DNA of 64,000 nt, taken from Lates calcarifer. Lineage: Eukaryota; Chordata; Actinopteri; Centropomidae. Position 1 is the first letter of the stretch, and every line of letters begins with the position of its first letter. Location: assembly GCF_001640805.2 (NCBI RefSeq), contig NC_066842.1:26865791-26929790 (forward strand), written 5' to 3'. A program made the translations under genes and the position numbers. Below, piece after piece: positions 31,441 through 46,042 of the stretch. The notes below the pieces were generated by a model. The model ran no database searches, was not told the origin of the DNA, and worked only from the letters and a program-made list of their open reading frames with translations.

Positions 31441-33357
31441 AACTGCTGCATGCCTCTGTTCTTTCATTTAGTTAGTACAGTTGGGCTGAGGATGGGGCTG
31501 AAGAGATGGGACTCATTTAAGTCTATGGCTCTTTTTCCAGGTCAGTGCAGAAAAATAGAGGGGGTGATGTGGATTAAAACATCTTGATACTTGTGTGATG
31601 TTTGATATGGTTAGTATTATTATGACAACTGATACAGAGAACGTATTAGGTGTTCTGTTGGCGTTGATTCACAGTTTGAAAGATCCTCCTCAAACAAGTT
31701 CTAAAACAACGGAATAATTTTGTGTCTGACAAAGGTAATGCACAAAAATTGAATTATCTAGTTAGTTATAGTTCTCCCTCACTGGAAAAAAAATCCATGA
31801 AAATGCACAATCTTCCTTTGAGCAGTCTTAACTGCTGGACTATGAAATCCTGCTGTTCTGCTCAGTAAAGCTCAAACATCCAAGTCAAGGGACAAAAAGA
31901 AAACCATGTTTTTTAGAGGAGGAAAACTTGAAGATAAACTGAATTCTCTAAATATGGGAAACAACTATTATCAATAACGTTTAAAAAAAAGATTTCACAA
32001 GAAAGAAAGAAATGCCTGTAACAGTGGAAAGGAGTGATGAAAAAGTATTGTACTAAGTACAATTTTGAGGTACAGTAACTAAATAATATTTTTTCTTCTT
32101 CTTCATTTAAGGGGGAATTGTTGTCTGTAGTTACTAGTTGCTAATAAGAGAAAGAGTTTTGTCTTGTGAGATATGTTAAGGTTAAACCATACAATAATTA
32201 TAGTTTAAATAAGAACCACCCCAACCTGTAACACTAAAATGGGCTTCAACTCCAACTTATCTGTTATAATAATAATCCAATATGTGTAACAAAGCAGCCT
32301 GTCAAAGGGCCATTCTGCCTTATAAGTGCTCTTTCATTTCACAATTCACTCCATCTTAATGCTAATACTTTTGTACTTTTAATCGAATATAATTTTAAAT
32401 GCTGGACTTTTACTTGTAATGGAGGATTTTCAGTTTGTGGTATTAGTACTTTAACTGATTAAAACACTTTGTCCATGAGTGGTGCCAACAAAATATCTGA
32501 AATATAATTAGGAGTCATTTCTTATGCATGTTTTGGTGCCCCCTGGTGGTCAGAGGTGAATTAAGCAGCCTTGCACTGCTGATGACTGCAAAGCAAACAT
32601 CACCTGATAGTCTTAAAGATGACATTTTCTGGTATGAGGTTCAGTCACTTTGATGCTTTATTGCATTTATGCTTGCCAGCATTTAGCATAATCACCTGAA
32701 CCATTCAATATTCTGACAACTCATGTACGTTTTTAACAGTTTGAAGCTCACCTTTGTGAAACTGCAGATTTCCTGACTGTGGTGAGTTTCTTAGTGTGGG
32801 AGGTTAGACTGTGTTCCTGTCTGTTCAGACTTCTTTACGTTCACTACAGTAGTGACTCAATGTGGAACAGGATGTGTGTGTCGAAGTTCATGAGCAAAAA
32901 CTGTGTGCACAGTAAGCAAGAAAAAGTGACGTTTGTGCACACATGCATGAGTGGAAAAGAGAAAGTGGGTTATATGCAGACGTGCATCTATAAGAGAAAT
33001 CTGGCGGTGGTTCGTGTGTGTGCGTATGTCCACACCTTTAGTATCTTCACCCTGCATTCTCTGATTTATGGTGCCATGTACCAACACCTTCCTCCTCTGG
33101 TACCAACTCTTCAGCTGGCACTGGATGATTTATACAGATTTTCTTACTCCAATAGGATTTATCTTTTTCTTGTATACTTTTGTTGTTGTTGTTGTTACTG
33201 ACACATTTAAGTCCACGATTCTTTCTATCATTTACCAGTGTTCAGTCACTTCACCGTTGATAGGCGAAGGGAAACTGTAGGAACAGTAAACGATGATCAG
33301 AGCTTGACTCTTTGTACCACTTTCCATTTATATCAACATTTTACCGAAGCCTACAAA
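31441..33357. other. ctcf-carmil2 spacer and carmil2 5' region
   Basis: A short AT-rich spacer with no CpG island and no supported exon. It carries a near-consensus CTCF motif at about 32538-32552. The carmil2 transcription start and any 5' UTR exon lie somewhere in the right half but cannot be placed. The 140-codon open frame at 32779-33201 has no known domain. Confidence 0.5.
32538..32552 (-). promoter_or_regulatory. Near-consensus CTCF binding motif between ctcf and carmil2
   Basis: The minus strand reads TGACCACCAGGGGGCACC. The core CCACCAGGGGGCAC fits every position of the vertebrate CTCF consensus. It lies 4.1 kb past the ctcf stop codon and about 0.8 kb before the carmil2 start codon, a natural place for a boundary between the two genes. 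Binding is inferred from sequence alone. Confidence 0.65.
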
Positions 33358-36300
33358 ATGGACTCCGTCTCTCAGACCCTGCAAGGTAAGATGAACCGAC
33401 TTCAACAACAACATCAGTGCTCTTTTATCTTAGTGACAGTTTGAAGAAGTTTTGAAGAAATGAGAATGAAGCAGTAAAACAGCTCATCTTCAGAGCTGAA
33501 AGCCTACTGGTTTTTAAAGGAGCAGTGTGAAACAGTGTGTGTTTTACCCCATGTGCTACCAATCATGTATTTACAGTCAGTGTATTCATCTCCACCTGGT
33601 AAAAACTGACAGGAAGGTTATAATGTTCAGTTTGTGTTGAAACTGTTTCAGGGAGGTGATGATTCAACTTCATGCTCATTTTGAAGGCAGTAGTTTGTGA
33701 CACTGTCTAATTGTACTGCCTTATATCAACAGGCGTTTTTAATATTTCTGCCACTGAGGGTAGGTCTACTATTAGAAGAATGTTTGTTTTGTCATTTATG
33801 GTCTAAAACATGCAAATTGATCCTAAATTTGACAGCTTTAAAGCCAACAACAAAAGTGGAGGGGTCTGGTATTTTCATACTAATGTGGAACAGAAAAGCC
33901 TTAAAACAAACTGTTGACCAATTGTAGAATAAATAACTAAATACTTCATGCTCTGTTATATGTACAGTATCAGAGAGAGACCAGACATCAGTGCACCAAA
34001 GTCTGACTTCACAAACATCATTTGAACTGGTCTGCACAGTGAAGTCAAGCTTAGGTTTGCTGTTAGAAAGGTCAAAGCTGAGTGAATCAGTTACACAAAA
34101 GTAATTTATACCTAAAGGGTAGCCACCCTCAGTTAACAGCTGTGTTTCCACTGTGACACTAACTGACAATAAAATGGAAACATGACTCAATCTGTGGTTT
34201 GTTAATAATGATATGAACTAGGCTAAGAGATGGAAAAGTTTATTATATAATAATACAAATTACTATTATATAGTAGTTATATAATAATAAACATAAGGGA
34301 CAGGAGAGGCTACAGATGCTATTTCTCAATGAATTGACCATCACCATTTCCACTCCAGACATCATTCCAAACTCAAAATTGCATGGTAAGACTTTTCTTT
34401 AAGTCCCTCTGTTTAGCATTTATAAGCAGTATACAAACATTTAATAAATGGTTTATAACATACCGTGACGTAGTTATTAGGCAGATATGAGGAAAGTGAA
34501 CCGAAAGTATTTATTAATATACAGTATTTGTCAGTGTTCAAACTTTTCCCATGAAGACATATTTTATACAACTGTGTTTTTATGTCATAAATGATCTGTT
34601 ACACTGCAGGCTCCACTCTCATCCATAGGAGGAGGAACAAAACACGTGGATCTGCCTACAGCTTCATTATAGCCAATTTATCAAATGTTTATATACTCCT
34701 TATAAATGCTAAATATGGAGACCTAATGGTAAAGTGCTGCTCAATTTATCATTTAAAGATATAGATTTGATTTAATGTGCTGCATTAAAGACAAAACACA
34801 ACTGACTGAATAAAAGAAATGAACAACATCTGAAGATAAAATGTAAAAATAAAACAAAAAAAAAATCATCATGAGGTTGAATATGTTCATGATATTTATT
34901 CTTTCAATCCATGTGGTCTACGGCATGTTTTCCTTTCATGCCATTAAAGTGATCAGGCTGTAACAAATCAAGACTTTAACTGTGTTTCTAGATGTCTTAT
35001 TTTGACAAGTAACAAAAAAGGTCAAATTCAGGCAGAACATAACTGACAGTGTTGGGCGTGTTTACTTTCAGTTTTTTACTTCAAGTAGATATGGCTACCT
35101 TGGCTGTTTGCCAACCAAACTAGAGAGACAAGATCCAGCACTGAAAAATGAAAGAGTTCCTGAAAGAGGAGCTGATGCCATATCATAATGCTAGATAGAG
35201 CTAATTGTGGCCCAGAATTATTTTCATAAATGTTGGTTTGACTGACAAACCTCACAATATACATCAAACCACTTGTGGCTGTTGTGGTTCCCAATCAGTG
35301 ACCAACAGTTGAAACATTTTTTGTTCCTCCATTAATTGGTTCCTTTCAGAGGACCTATTACATTCACAAAGTACATAGAGAACATCAGTCTAGAGAAGTA
35401 TTAATAGTACAAAATGATTAAATATGACAAAAACACTGGAATTATTTTAAAGCATAGTCTAATTTCTTATAGAGTCATCAAAGTCAGACATCTGCTTACC
35501 TTCCTGCAGAAACCTTTGACTGCTGTTAGACAAAACAAAAAAAAGTTCCATCTAGTTTTGTCACTGCATGTGTCATACCCCCTTAGTAATACTGCCAAAT
35601 ATGTCATGGCAACTGACAGAAATAACCTTGTTTCCATCCTGTGATATTCTCACTCCGCTCAGTCATTACACTTGACCCTGATGGGAGAGAGCAGAGAAAA
35701 ACACCAGCCCCCTCCCTGACCCAGCTGCTCTGACAATAACTTCAACCTCATGAAAATACTACGCTAAAACCATGCTAACCCTGAAATGATTGAATGGCGC
35801 GTTGTGTCTAGTCTGTAGAAGCTGTCATGACAGATACATCAGTTCAGTCAGCCTGTAGTTGACAGTGATCCTGTTTGTGTCTGTGATCCTGTGAGCAGAT
35901 CAGATCTCAGAGCTGCTGAAGCCTCACAGAGTCTGTGTGGTGACACCTGTTGTTATAAACCACTCCAGTCAGCCATGTGGGAGGTCGGCCAACAGGTTTG
36001 TGGTGAGTGATGGACAAAGTCCTTCATGGGACAATAAAGACTTTCTATCTAATATTATTATGCTTACTGTAGATATAAACCAGGTATAATTTGAGCTTTT
36101 ATGCAACATGGATGGATTCCCTTTATATTAAATGAGTAGAAAGACACAGAGCCACAGTGACTCTCTTATTATGTGAAGCAGCAAAAATTATTATTCTTCT
36201 CAACATGGCAAAATACACTCCAGCATAACTGCAGTCCTCAGTCCTGCTGTCCACTTTTTCAAGTTAGGTGAGTGAGTGCTACCCTGATGTTAACCTCTGG

Positions 36301-37043
36301 TGTATTTGCTTTTGATAAATAGATAATTATAGGTATGTGCATATGTGAAGGACTGGTGTGCACAATTTTGTATTATGGTTCTGTTTAATCCAAGTTGTAC
36401 CTGTGTATGTACAACTTGGCCTGTCGTTGGCAAGGCTGGATCACCAAACCAAAGTGTACACCAGACTCTCGGGTCCCCAAAAACAACAAATTCACTGTGT
36501 GTCACTTTGTGGCATTTTATTACATTTTTCCAAGAATATGTATAATATATATAAAGTACAGCATCAGGTGACACCTGCACGATGACCTTTTGTTCCTGTC
36601 TCATAATGATTGTTTTGTATCTCTCCTTCTAATCATGTCTTTCTGTCACAGGTACTGAGCCTGTGGAGAGGTTACCTGGTTATAAACAAGCAACCTGTCA
36701 GGGTAAATCATCACTCAAATGTTAAAACGCCTATTGTTGTTCTGACCACTTTAATGTGTCACATTATAAATCTGGACTGGAAGATGGGAGTGGCAGGGAT
36801 GTTGCAGGGATCTCACAGTTTGATGGAAATACTTTCAATTTATAGACATCTGAAACCTGATGATGACAGTTTTAAGCAGACACGGTTTGATTTTAAGGCT
36901 CTGTTGTAAAGCCTGTTTAGCCATGCAGACAGTTTTGGTTTTATACACAGAGATTTTTAGATATCTTCCTCTTGTACTGTTAAGTTTGTAAGGACTAATT
37001 TCAGTTTTAAACCATGGTGGTGACATCTATGCATTGTGAAAAT

Positions 37044-37107
<64 letters not shown>

Positions 37108-37262
37108 CATACATGTCTGTGTCAATGTGTTCAGGTGGAGAGCACATTCAGCTACCTGGAGATTTGCTCCATCAACATTCACAGCCTCACACAGGTACAG
37201 CTCAAAATAAGCTACAGCTTATGTGTTTTCACAGAAAGTTAACATCAGGCATTTATGATGTG

Positions 37263-37323
<61 letters not shown>

Positions 37324-37829
37324 GCAGATTGTGCTGGAGACAGACAGGCAGACTTTGTCTTTCAGTGTATCATGTGTTGAGGATCTTGAAGCTATGGTCA
37401 GTCACATTACTGCCTCATTGAAGAGGATCTTCCCTGATTCATCTCCAGGGTGGGTCTCACTCCACAGTCTGCTAAAACACACAGCAATGAGTTTTCATGT
37501 CCTTGATGCAGAATTTGACTTTCACAGCACAGCAAATGTTAGCATGATAGCATACTAAACTAGGCTAAACATCAGTATATTAGCATTGTACTGTAGACTT
37601 TATGTTAACATGGTGTTGTTAGCATTTAGCTCAAAGCACCACTGTGCTTGAGCACAGCCTCACAGAGCTGCTGTAGACTCTTAGTCTGGTCATTCAGTCT
37701 CACAGTTTATTTCTTACCCTTCAATCCTCAGAAAGCTGTTGAAGACGATTCCTCCTGATCTCCAGCAGAGACTCCTCACATTGACTGGTGTGATAGAAGA
37801 ACAGTTCAATAGTCAGCCTGGTTCCTGTG
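33358..37829 (+). CDS. carmil2: CARMIL2 PH-like domain (7 exons)
   Basis: Residues 1-163. Start ATG 33358-33360 in a fair context (aaaatgg); exon 1 gives MDSVSQTLQ. The 27-bp exon 34359-34385 (DIIPNSKLH) is in phase but could be skipped without changing the frame. Then come [30 protein letters not shown] and [14 protein letters not shown], which align with the PH-like domain of CARMIL1/2 (human: FSYLE core). Family knowledge places this domain at the membrane. The start is the least certain part, because N-termini vary in this family. Confidence 0.85.
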
Positions 37830-40800
37830 GTAATGCACTTTTTCACATCTTATCAGTGTCTGTGTTGACATATAATGAGCCATTTGTTAAATTGTCATAC
37901 TTTGATGAAGCTGGAGATGAGACCTTCACCCTGTGCAGTGAAGGCTAGGGTATCTTGCAGGCTTTTTCAAAAGCCAAGATCGAACTGTTTTTAAGAATGC
38001 CCTCTGCTTGACCACTCCCTCTAACATCAATGCATCCATCCATCTTCTACACGCCTTATTCTTAAGGGTTGCGGGGGGGAAACCATTCACATTCACATTC
38101 TACTGCAAGCAGTCTGTACATTTAGAATTTTAAATAACGAGTCATTACAGTTCACATTTTTATTTCTTTCCCACGTTTAAATGAGTGTTTGAATTTTGAC
38201 TAAAAAGTGACAGCCATTGTATCTAGCAGAAGTGTATTTTTTGTTCTGTTTACCCAGATGGTCACTGATATATTTGCCTCTATAGGAAGCTCATGTAGAT
38301 GTTTGAATGTGTGTTCCACAGGAGGATTCTCTGATACCTATGCTGCTCTTTGTGATTTCAATGAGATGCCATTTAGAGAGGAAATTCAGTGGGTAAGCCA
38401 CTACTGTACTACTACTAACTACTATTACTACTGCTGCTGCTAATAATGATAATAATAATGATGATGAATCAACTTAGACTACTCTAATATGCCCTATTCC
38501 ATAAAATAATTAAGTGACATTATACAGCCACTTGAAAATAACCCAATGTTGGCACTGGTGTATCCAGCTAAAGCATGGCTAACTACTTTGGCAGGATGTT
38601 GATAACATCTACTACACCCACAACTCCAAACAGTTCAACCTGCAGGACTTCAGCCACTTAGAAAGCAGGTGAGATACAGTGTAGTTGTGTCATCCAATCT
38701 TACCTCACTTCAGTCACATAATCTGCTTAAATTCCTCTCCTTGTTTCTCCTCTCCTCTGCTGTCAGAGACTTGGCATTGGCAGTTGCAGCTCTGTCTTTC
38801 AACCAGTGGTTTACCAGGATCTGCTGCAAAGAACTCAAGCTGGTAAACAGTCTAGTGTTATTAAAGAACTGTGAAATGATTTGCATTCTCGAATTCCAAG
38901 TCCACAACCCAGTTTTGTAAGGAGATAGTTCACACACTGAAAAAAAAAGTAGAAGAGTCAACATTTGAGTTAAAGGACCTTTCATCAGCACTGCTTGAAG
39001 TAAGCTATCAGATCAACAGCAATGCTCAGTCAGGAGGAGGCAAAGGGTGTTTCACATGATTTTAAACACATGAGTTAGCATGAATAATATCAGACTGGAT
39101 ATTTGTTTTAGACTTTGTCTGTCTCTCTGTCCTTGTCCCTTCAGTCAGTAGATGTCCAGCAGCAGTTGACTTTCTTGCTGTCCAGATCTCCCAGTCTCGA
39201 GGAGCTCTCGCTGGAGGCCAGTGGACTCAAACTGTGAGTTTGTGTGTGATTGTGTGCAGATATGTAGACAGGTAAAAGTGAACAAACACTTCCCTCAACA
39301 AGACTTATTGAGGTGCATGAAACTCTCAACTTCCACTTCTTTAGGGATGGTGCTCAGTGACTCACAGTTTAGATTTAAAATAGATGTTCCTTGGAAAGAG
39401 CTTCAAACTTGTATAGATAATTCTCGAGCTCTGTAAATGTTAAACGGGGCTTTGCACAGGTGGACTCTGGCCACAGGTGAGGTGCTCTGGACTGGCCAGA
39501 TTGTTTAAAACTGGGATGTAATGATGCTGTGGTAGAGAGCCCTCAGTACTGTTAAACAAATCTATGCCATCAGCCTGTAACTTCATCGATGTAAGTCAAT
39601 GTTCACTTGTGATAAAAGTTTGTGTGTTTGTGTGTCACCACTGATCCTGGGAAGATTTGCAATAAATTCCTCAGATAATGTGTGGGCAAAAATCTGTTGC
39701 TTTCAGTTGGTTGATATTTTGAATGTGTACATAGATAGACCAAGAGACAATAAACCATAAGGTTTGTCCTAACTAAGGAAACTATACCTGTGAAAGACTG
39801 AAACTGAACAGGCTGTCTCTCGGTCTAATTTAAAGTCTAAGTTATAGTTATTGATTGAGATGGAAAAGAAACCTTTTTATTCTGCTGCAGGGACTTTGCA
39901 ATCAAAATGGCTGCTGCCCTGCGGGAGCACACTTCCTCTGCCCTGTGTTCCATCAACCTCACAGGCAATCCAATCGAAGACAAAGGTGAGCTTTTACATA
40001 TCATATCTGAGTGGCACAAGCATGGTATTAGATTAGAGCTTCCATCTTGACACAGGCTGCAGTTGTACTGTTTCATGTCTTCCTCTGTGAAGTTCTGTCA
40101 GTTGCTATATTCATGAGCTTCAAGCATGTAGCTTAATTACAAAAAGAGGAAAAATCTGCCTTTAAGAGGAGAAGTTTCATCTTCCCCTTAAATATACTGG
40201 GGTCAGGAAAGTTAAGGTAAAGTATTTCTGATAATACAATTGCACAAGCAGGTAAGATAAACATGGCTACCAGATACAAGGATGGACCACATGTGAAACA
40301 GTGTGTTTTCTTCAGTAATACTAATAAATTCACATATCGTTAGTGCAACAGTAGACCATTTTCACAGCAGACATTTTAACTTGTCAGAGCAGGAAAAGCA
40401 CTTTACATTACATTATCGCTGGCTCCATCAGTACCAGAAATATAAGTAAATGAAAAACCACGAAAAAGGTCAATAGTACAAGAAGTGGCAACTGAATTAA
40501 TATCAGCTGTACATTTAAATGAACATAGCATTGGTATTTCTTTGTGTGTACAGGGTGTACTATAAAACAGCTGGTTGTTTAAGTCAATGCACACATTGGA
40601 TTTCAGACATATTTTGTATGTGTGTTTTTAAAGGTGTAATAGCTCTCAGTCAAGAGCTGGGGAATCTAGCTGAGAGACTCAAGCACCTTTCTCTGTCCCG
40701 GGTCTCAATGACTGCTAGAGGTAGACACACACACCACACACACACACACACACACTCATTTTGCAGACTTGTATTCATTTGTATTAATTTCCTGGAGTCT

Positions 40801-41599
40801 TTCCTGGAGGGCAAAATACTGAACCCCACGTTGCCCCTGATGTGTGTATCATCGGTGTGTGAATGGGTGTGAATGTGCATAGAGCAAGTGCTGTATGAAT
40901 GTGTGTGTGAATGGGTGAATGTGACGCGTAGTGTAAAGTGCTTTGAGTGGTCAATATGACTAGAAAAGCGCTATATAAGTACAAGTCCATTTACAAGTAC
41001 ATTTACCCAAACCCCAACCATAACCATTATTTACCCAATGACCCAAAAATCTGCATTTTCCCAGTTGGTGACACAGTTTTTGTCCCCAAATGTCTTCCTC
41101 TAACAACATGACCACTATTTGTGCTGCGGTCTGATGCATCTGTTTCCAGGTCTTGGCTGTCTGAGTCAGCTGTTATCCTCCAATCAGCTCTTCTCAGCTT
41201 CTCTGACACACCTCGATCTGTCTGGTAATCCCAGCAGCCTGGTTACTGAAGAGGCCACGGTACGCTCTGCTCTGTGTGTGTGTGTGTGTGTGTTTCATGT
41301 CAAATGGTGTGGATTGAAGACAGATGCATCATGCATACATATACAATACACATGTTATATATACATTCCCAGAAGTGGAGCTGTAATTTGAAGGTTTGGG
41401 GGAAATCACAGCAGGCTGGTACAGTTCCAGCTCAGTGACTGAGTGCTTGCAGGACACTGTGTTAAAACAACATTATGTAACTATTTAACTTAACCCACAA
41501 GAGCCCAGACCCATTTGTCCTTTTAGGAAGATTATAAATTATGGCCAATATAAAACAGACTAAATGGACCACATGTAACACATCTCTGAAGTTTTATTT

Positions 41600-41681
<82 letters not shown>

Positions 41682-42493
41682 TGTATACACATGTATGTAT
41701 ACACACATTCTTCATGAGTTAATAATAAATCAATAATGTGGAGCTTTCCACAAATTTTAAAGGGTTTTGTTCTCACACTGTGTAACTTGGGGTGAGCAGT
41801 TACCATTGCCTGTGAGAGGCGCACAACCGAGCGACAAGAATCAAGAATCATAAAGAGGCCACTGTTGTTCAGCCGCGTTAAATTGTGTTGTTTTAAAGAT
41901 GGAGAAAAAAGATTAAGATTAAGTGGGAGTGCAGATAAAATATTGATTAAAAACAAAAATCCCACCTTAGCTGGCTTTAGCTACATGCTCCAGAATACTG
42001 AGTATATTCTGCACATGTGATCAGTGCAAACTATTGAGTGCTGTGAAAACGATAACTTAAAACAAAATTCAGTTTTCTTGAGGTTACAGGCACTCCACTG
42101 CAGAGTACAAGACTTCAAAGTACAATTTGAAGTAATTTTTTGCGTGAAGTATAACAGGTTTTTTCACATAATGTATTTTTACAAAAGCACTTTATCAAAA
42201 GCAGTTTTTGCAAAAATGCTAAAATTTTTCTACACTTACAAAAAGTGGATAACATGATATACAACTGTAATTATGCAATATTTAAAGGAGCAGTCCACAT
42301 CGCTTACTTTCTGGGCTGAAAGTCCTGGTATCTGTTCAGGGATGTGTTCAGGGACGGACCAGTTAACACCGGCTTGTGGGAATAACATCTGTTTGACATC
42401 TGATTTATTTTTCAGCAACACTTTAACTGTGCACTCTCTGCAGCAAACCATGCCCCTGCATCCTTAACATTATTACACTATATGTATATAAAT

Positions 42494-42524
<31 letters not shown>

Positions 42525-45500
42525 CTTGCAGTTTCTCTTCAAGTTCTTGTCCAGCACTAACTCTCTGTGTCATCTGGACCTCAGTGATACCAACTGCCCT
42601 CTGGACACGGTCAGTGAGAGACAGTTTATATAAATCTATCTCTCTTTGTCAGCTCGCTGTTGCAGGTCAATATGGCTTTCATCCTTTCACCAGGATATGG
42701 TAAACCTTGCTTAGCAGAAAGACTGAATGTAGAGGGCAATTTATTTAATCTTAGTTACATGTTCTTATTTAAATTGTGTAGAAATATACAGATGGTTAAC
42801 AGAACATAATGGTGTATCATATGGCATTAAAATAGAGGACATTTTCAGCTATGACTGACTGTGAGATTTAATCTAGTTCCATCCTATTACTTATTTAAAT
42901 TGCCTAAAAGCTAAAAGTTTATCTATTATTCTTACTAATTTATTGTTAATATAAACTATTAGTGTTGGCTGGATAAATTGTTTAACAGACTGTTTCTCTT
43001 TCTATCTAAAACAATATTAGAGCCTTTGAACGCTTGCAGTGTTTCAGAATGGTCAGTCAGATGGTGATAATCCTGTGGTTACACCTTTAATACTTATATT
43101 TAATACATTTCATTAGGCTACTGCCATATTGCAATATGGGCTAGAACTTGTTGCAGTAATTACAGTGTGTTGAGAAAAAACTTCCTTAAATGCATGCTAA
43201 ACACTTCATTACTAATTTCCTTAATAATTACAACAGATACATGTATTTACATGGTTATTTGTAAAATTTGTGGCAGTGGACATATTAAAAGGGGAAAAGG
43301 GTGCACTGAGGCTGCATGTATATAGGGGCCAGATTTATGTCTTATTAATATTGTGTGTTGAGCGTCTGTTTTAGTGAGTTTGTACAAAACACTTACTTAT
43401 TCATACTTTCTCTTGCAGTTATTTGTGTCCCTGTCTGCTGGATGTTGTTACAAACTGACTCACTTGAACCTGGCCAGGAACCCCTTCAGCCACAGGTCAG
43501 CTCCACTGTCACAGCTCTGTAACATCAGTGGTCCTCAGTGTGTTAGTTTTTGAGATTTAAAACCTGTGAACTTGACGTTCTCTCTGCATTACTGAGACTC
43601 ATGGAACAGACTGCCACCAGGGCAGCTCAGGAGGTAGAGCGGGTTGGAAGGTTAGTGGTTTGATCCCCACCGAAGTATCCTTGAGCAAGATACTGAATTC
43701 CACTTTGCCCCAGATGTATCATAGGTGTGTGGATGGGTGTGTTAGAGCGCTTCATATATATGTAGGACAAGTGGTGTATGAATGTGTGTGTGAATGTTAG
43801 CTGTAGTATAAAGTGCTGTGAGTGGTTGGTATGACTAGAAAAGCACTATATAAGTGCAGTCCATTTACCATTCTGAGTATTGTACTACAATACTTGTAGT
43901 ACTACAACTACGGTAGCAGTACTAAAGTACTTGTATATGTTCTATACATAGCTTTTCAGTGGCATTTTCTTATATTGTTTCCTACCTCTGTATTTCATGA
44001 ACATTTTTTTAATCCATTATTTTCTGCACAGAGCAGTTAGTTACCATCCACACATCGTTTTCATGATGCACTGTGGGGTAATTCACTCCACAGAGCAAAA
44101 TAATTCTGACTAAACATTCAGATAACACTATAGAAAACTGATACACATTTTAGTGGATGATTTCAGACACAACCAAGACCTTTTCTGGAGGAGGAAAAGC
44201 ACATGTGGAACTCACAGCAGTAACAATGTCTCTGTTCCATGTTAGTTGTCTAAGTCCTGTCAATGAGCCTGCTCGCAAAAATACCAGAGCCCAGACAGAC
44301 ACATAGACTTAGACTTAGACTTAGACAGACTTTTATTGTCATTCAGTATGCAGCAAGTGTATACAGAACGAAATTTTGTTTGCATAGGCCTCAGTTTTTT
44401 ACAGTTTCAGTGCAGTATTTGTGCAAAAATTTTGTAAGCAGAATATGAATAAATATGTATAAATATAAATATTAGATATGTACAGTAGGATTTAGCAGCA
44501 GCAGTATGGATTAAATATTAAATATATAAATATCTATATAAATGTACAACAGCAGTCTAGTGTGAGACTAGCAGCACTGAGTATTTACAGACAGAAGTTG
44601 AAAAAGAATTTGTAAGTGTTTAACAGTCATAGAAATTAATAAATCTTGTTGGTGATGTTGTGATGTCAAAAGTTGTGCAGTGAAAAAGGCAGGCAGGTAA
44701 AACAGCACAAAGAACTGTAATGTTAAGGCAGCAAAGACCATCTGGCACTGGGTGGCTGGAGTATGAGGCTAATGGAGGAAATGCAGGGCAGGTGTACAGG
44801 CAGGTGATGAGTCAGGTGACGAGCTGAGGATGACTAGTGCGTAGACTGTGACATGACTGGAAATCTGAAATGAATAATTTGGTGGAATCAAATTCTATGA
44901 TCCAATCTAACACAATTTCCATGGTGTGGGTAATAAAAGTGGGCTAGAAGAAAACACAGCCTATGACTTTGTGTGTATTTGTGTGTGTGTGTGTGTGTGT
45001 GTGTGTAGAAAGGTGCGGGATGTGACGAAGACCATTCTGGAGTTCTTCAGCCAGAGCTGTGAGCTAAAATATGTCAGCCTATCTGGAACCAAACTACCTC
45101 CACAAGCCCTCAGGTGTGTTAACTCCCAATAAATACACAAATTTAATATTCACTTTCATTCATTTATTTATTTTGAGTAACATAACGTTCATTCTTCACT
45201 ACATGAGGTCTGTAGTTTGTCACGTTTAATACATCTTAATAAAACAGCAGTGCTAATACTCCACCCTGTATCAATGTGCTTTAGTGAGGATAACAGTGCA
45301 TATGCACATTTGTGTTTGCTAACTTAGCTACCAAGGCAGCTAGTGGCTAAATAAACTGTTGTTGGTCATGTGTGCTTAGTGATATCAAACAACAGAAAAA
45401 CAGCTATTGGAAACATTAGCATACACTGTGTTTTATACAAGCAGCAACCATAGTCTGACCCTCATGCAGACATATGTCTGACAACACAGACTTCCTTTTA

Positions 45501-45786
45501 AGCCAACAAATGACTATTTTCTTTGCATTCATAGTACTATTATCTGTCCACATACACCCGACACATGTTTCATTTCACATTTCAGCAAACTACACTCAAC
45601 TGGGGGTTTGTGGTTCCTGAGTCTGTTGAAGGGGTGAGAGCTGCCAAAGCAGTTGTGCTCTAACATGTATTTTTATTTCATATATTTCAAATGTTTTGTT
45701 TGGCAACTAGGTACTTACTACAGGGTCTTGCAACCAACAATCATCTCTTTGGGCTGGAGCTGGACCTCAGTAGCTGTGAGGTACAG

Positions 45787-45819
<33 letters not shown>

Positions 45820-46007
45820 GCAAAAGCACCTTTTTCATTTGTAACGATGGGTAGCAGAAGCCACAGTATACAAATTATTGTGTGCTTGTATGTATGTGTG
45901 TGTGTGTGTGTGTGTGTAGCTACGTTCAGCGGGAGCCCAGGTAATACAGGAGCACATCTCTGAAGCTAGAGCGATCAAAACTCTGGATATCTCTGACAAT
46001 GGTATTC

Positions 46008-46042
<35 letters not shown>

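Noticed and set aside
32779..33201. 140-codon open frame before carmil2
   Set aside because: Ends in a (TTG)n-derived Cys run, no family resemblance, and not in phase with the carmil2 start. Judged chance.
33792..34190. 132-codon minus-strand open frame in carmil2 intron 1
   Set aside because: No known domain. The surrounding sequence looks like dispersed non-coding repeat material.
37014..37421. Open frame rich in Cys-Val repeats
   Set aside because: Translation of (GT)n microsatellites; only the embedded carmil2 exons are real coding.
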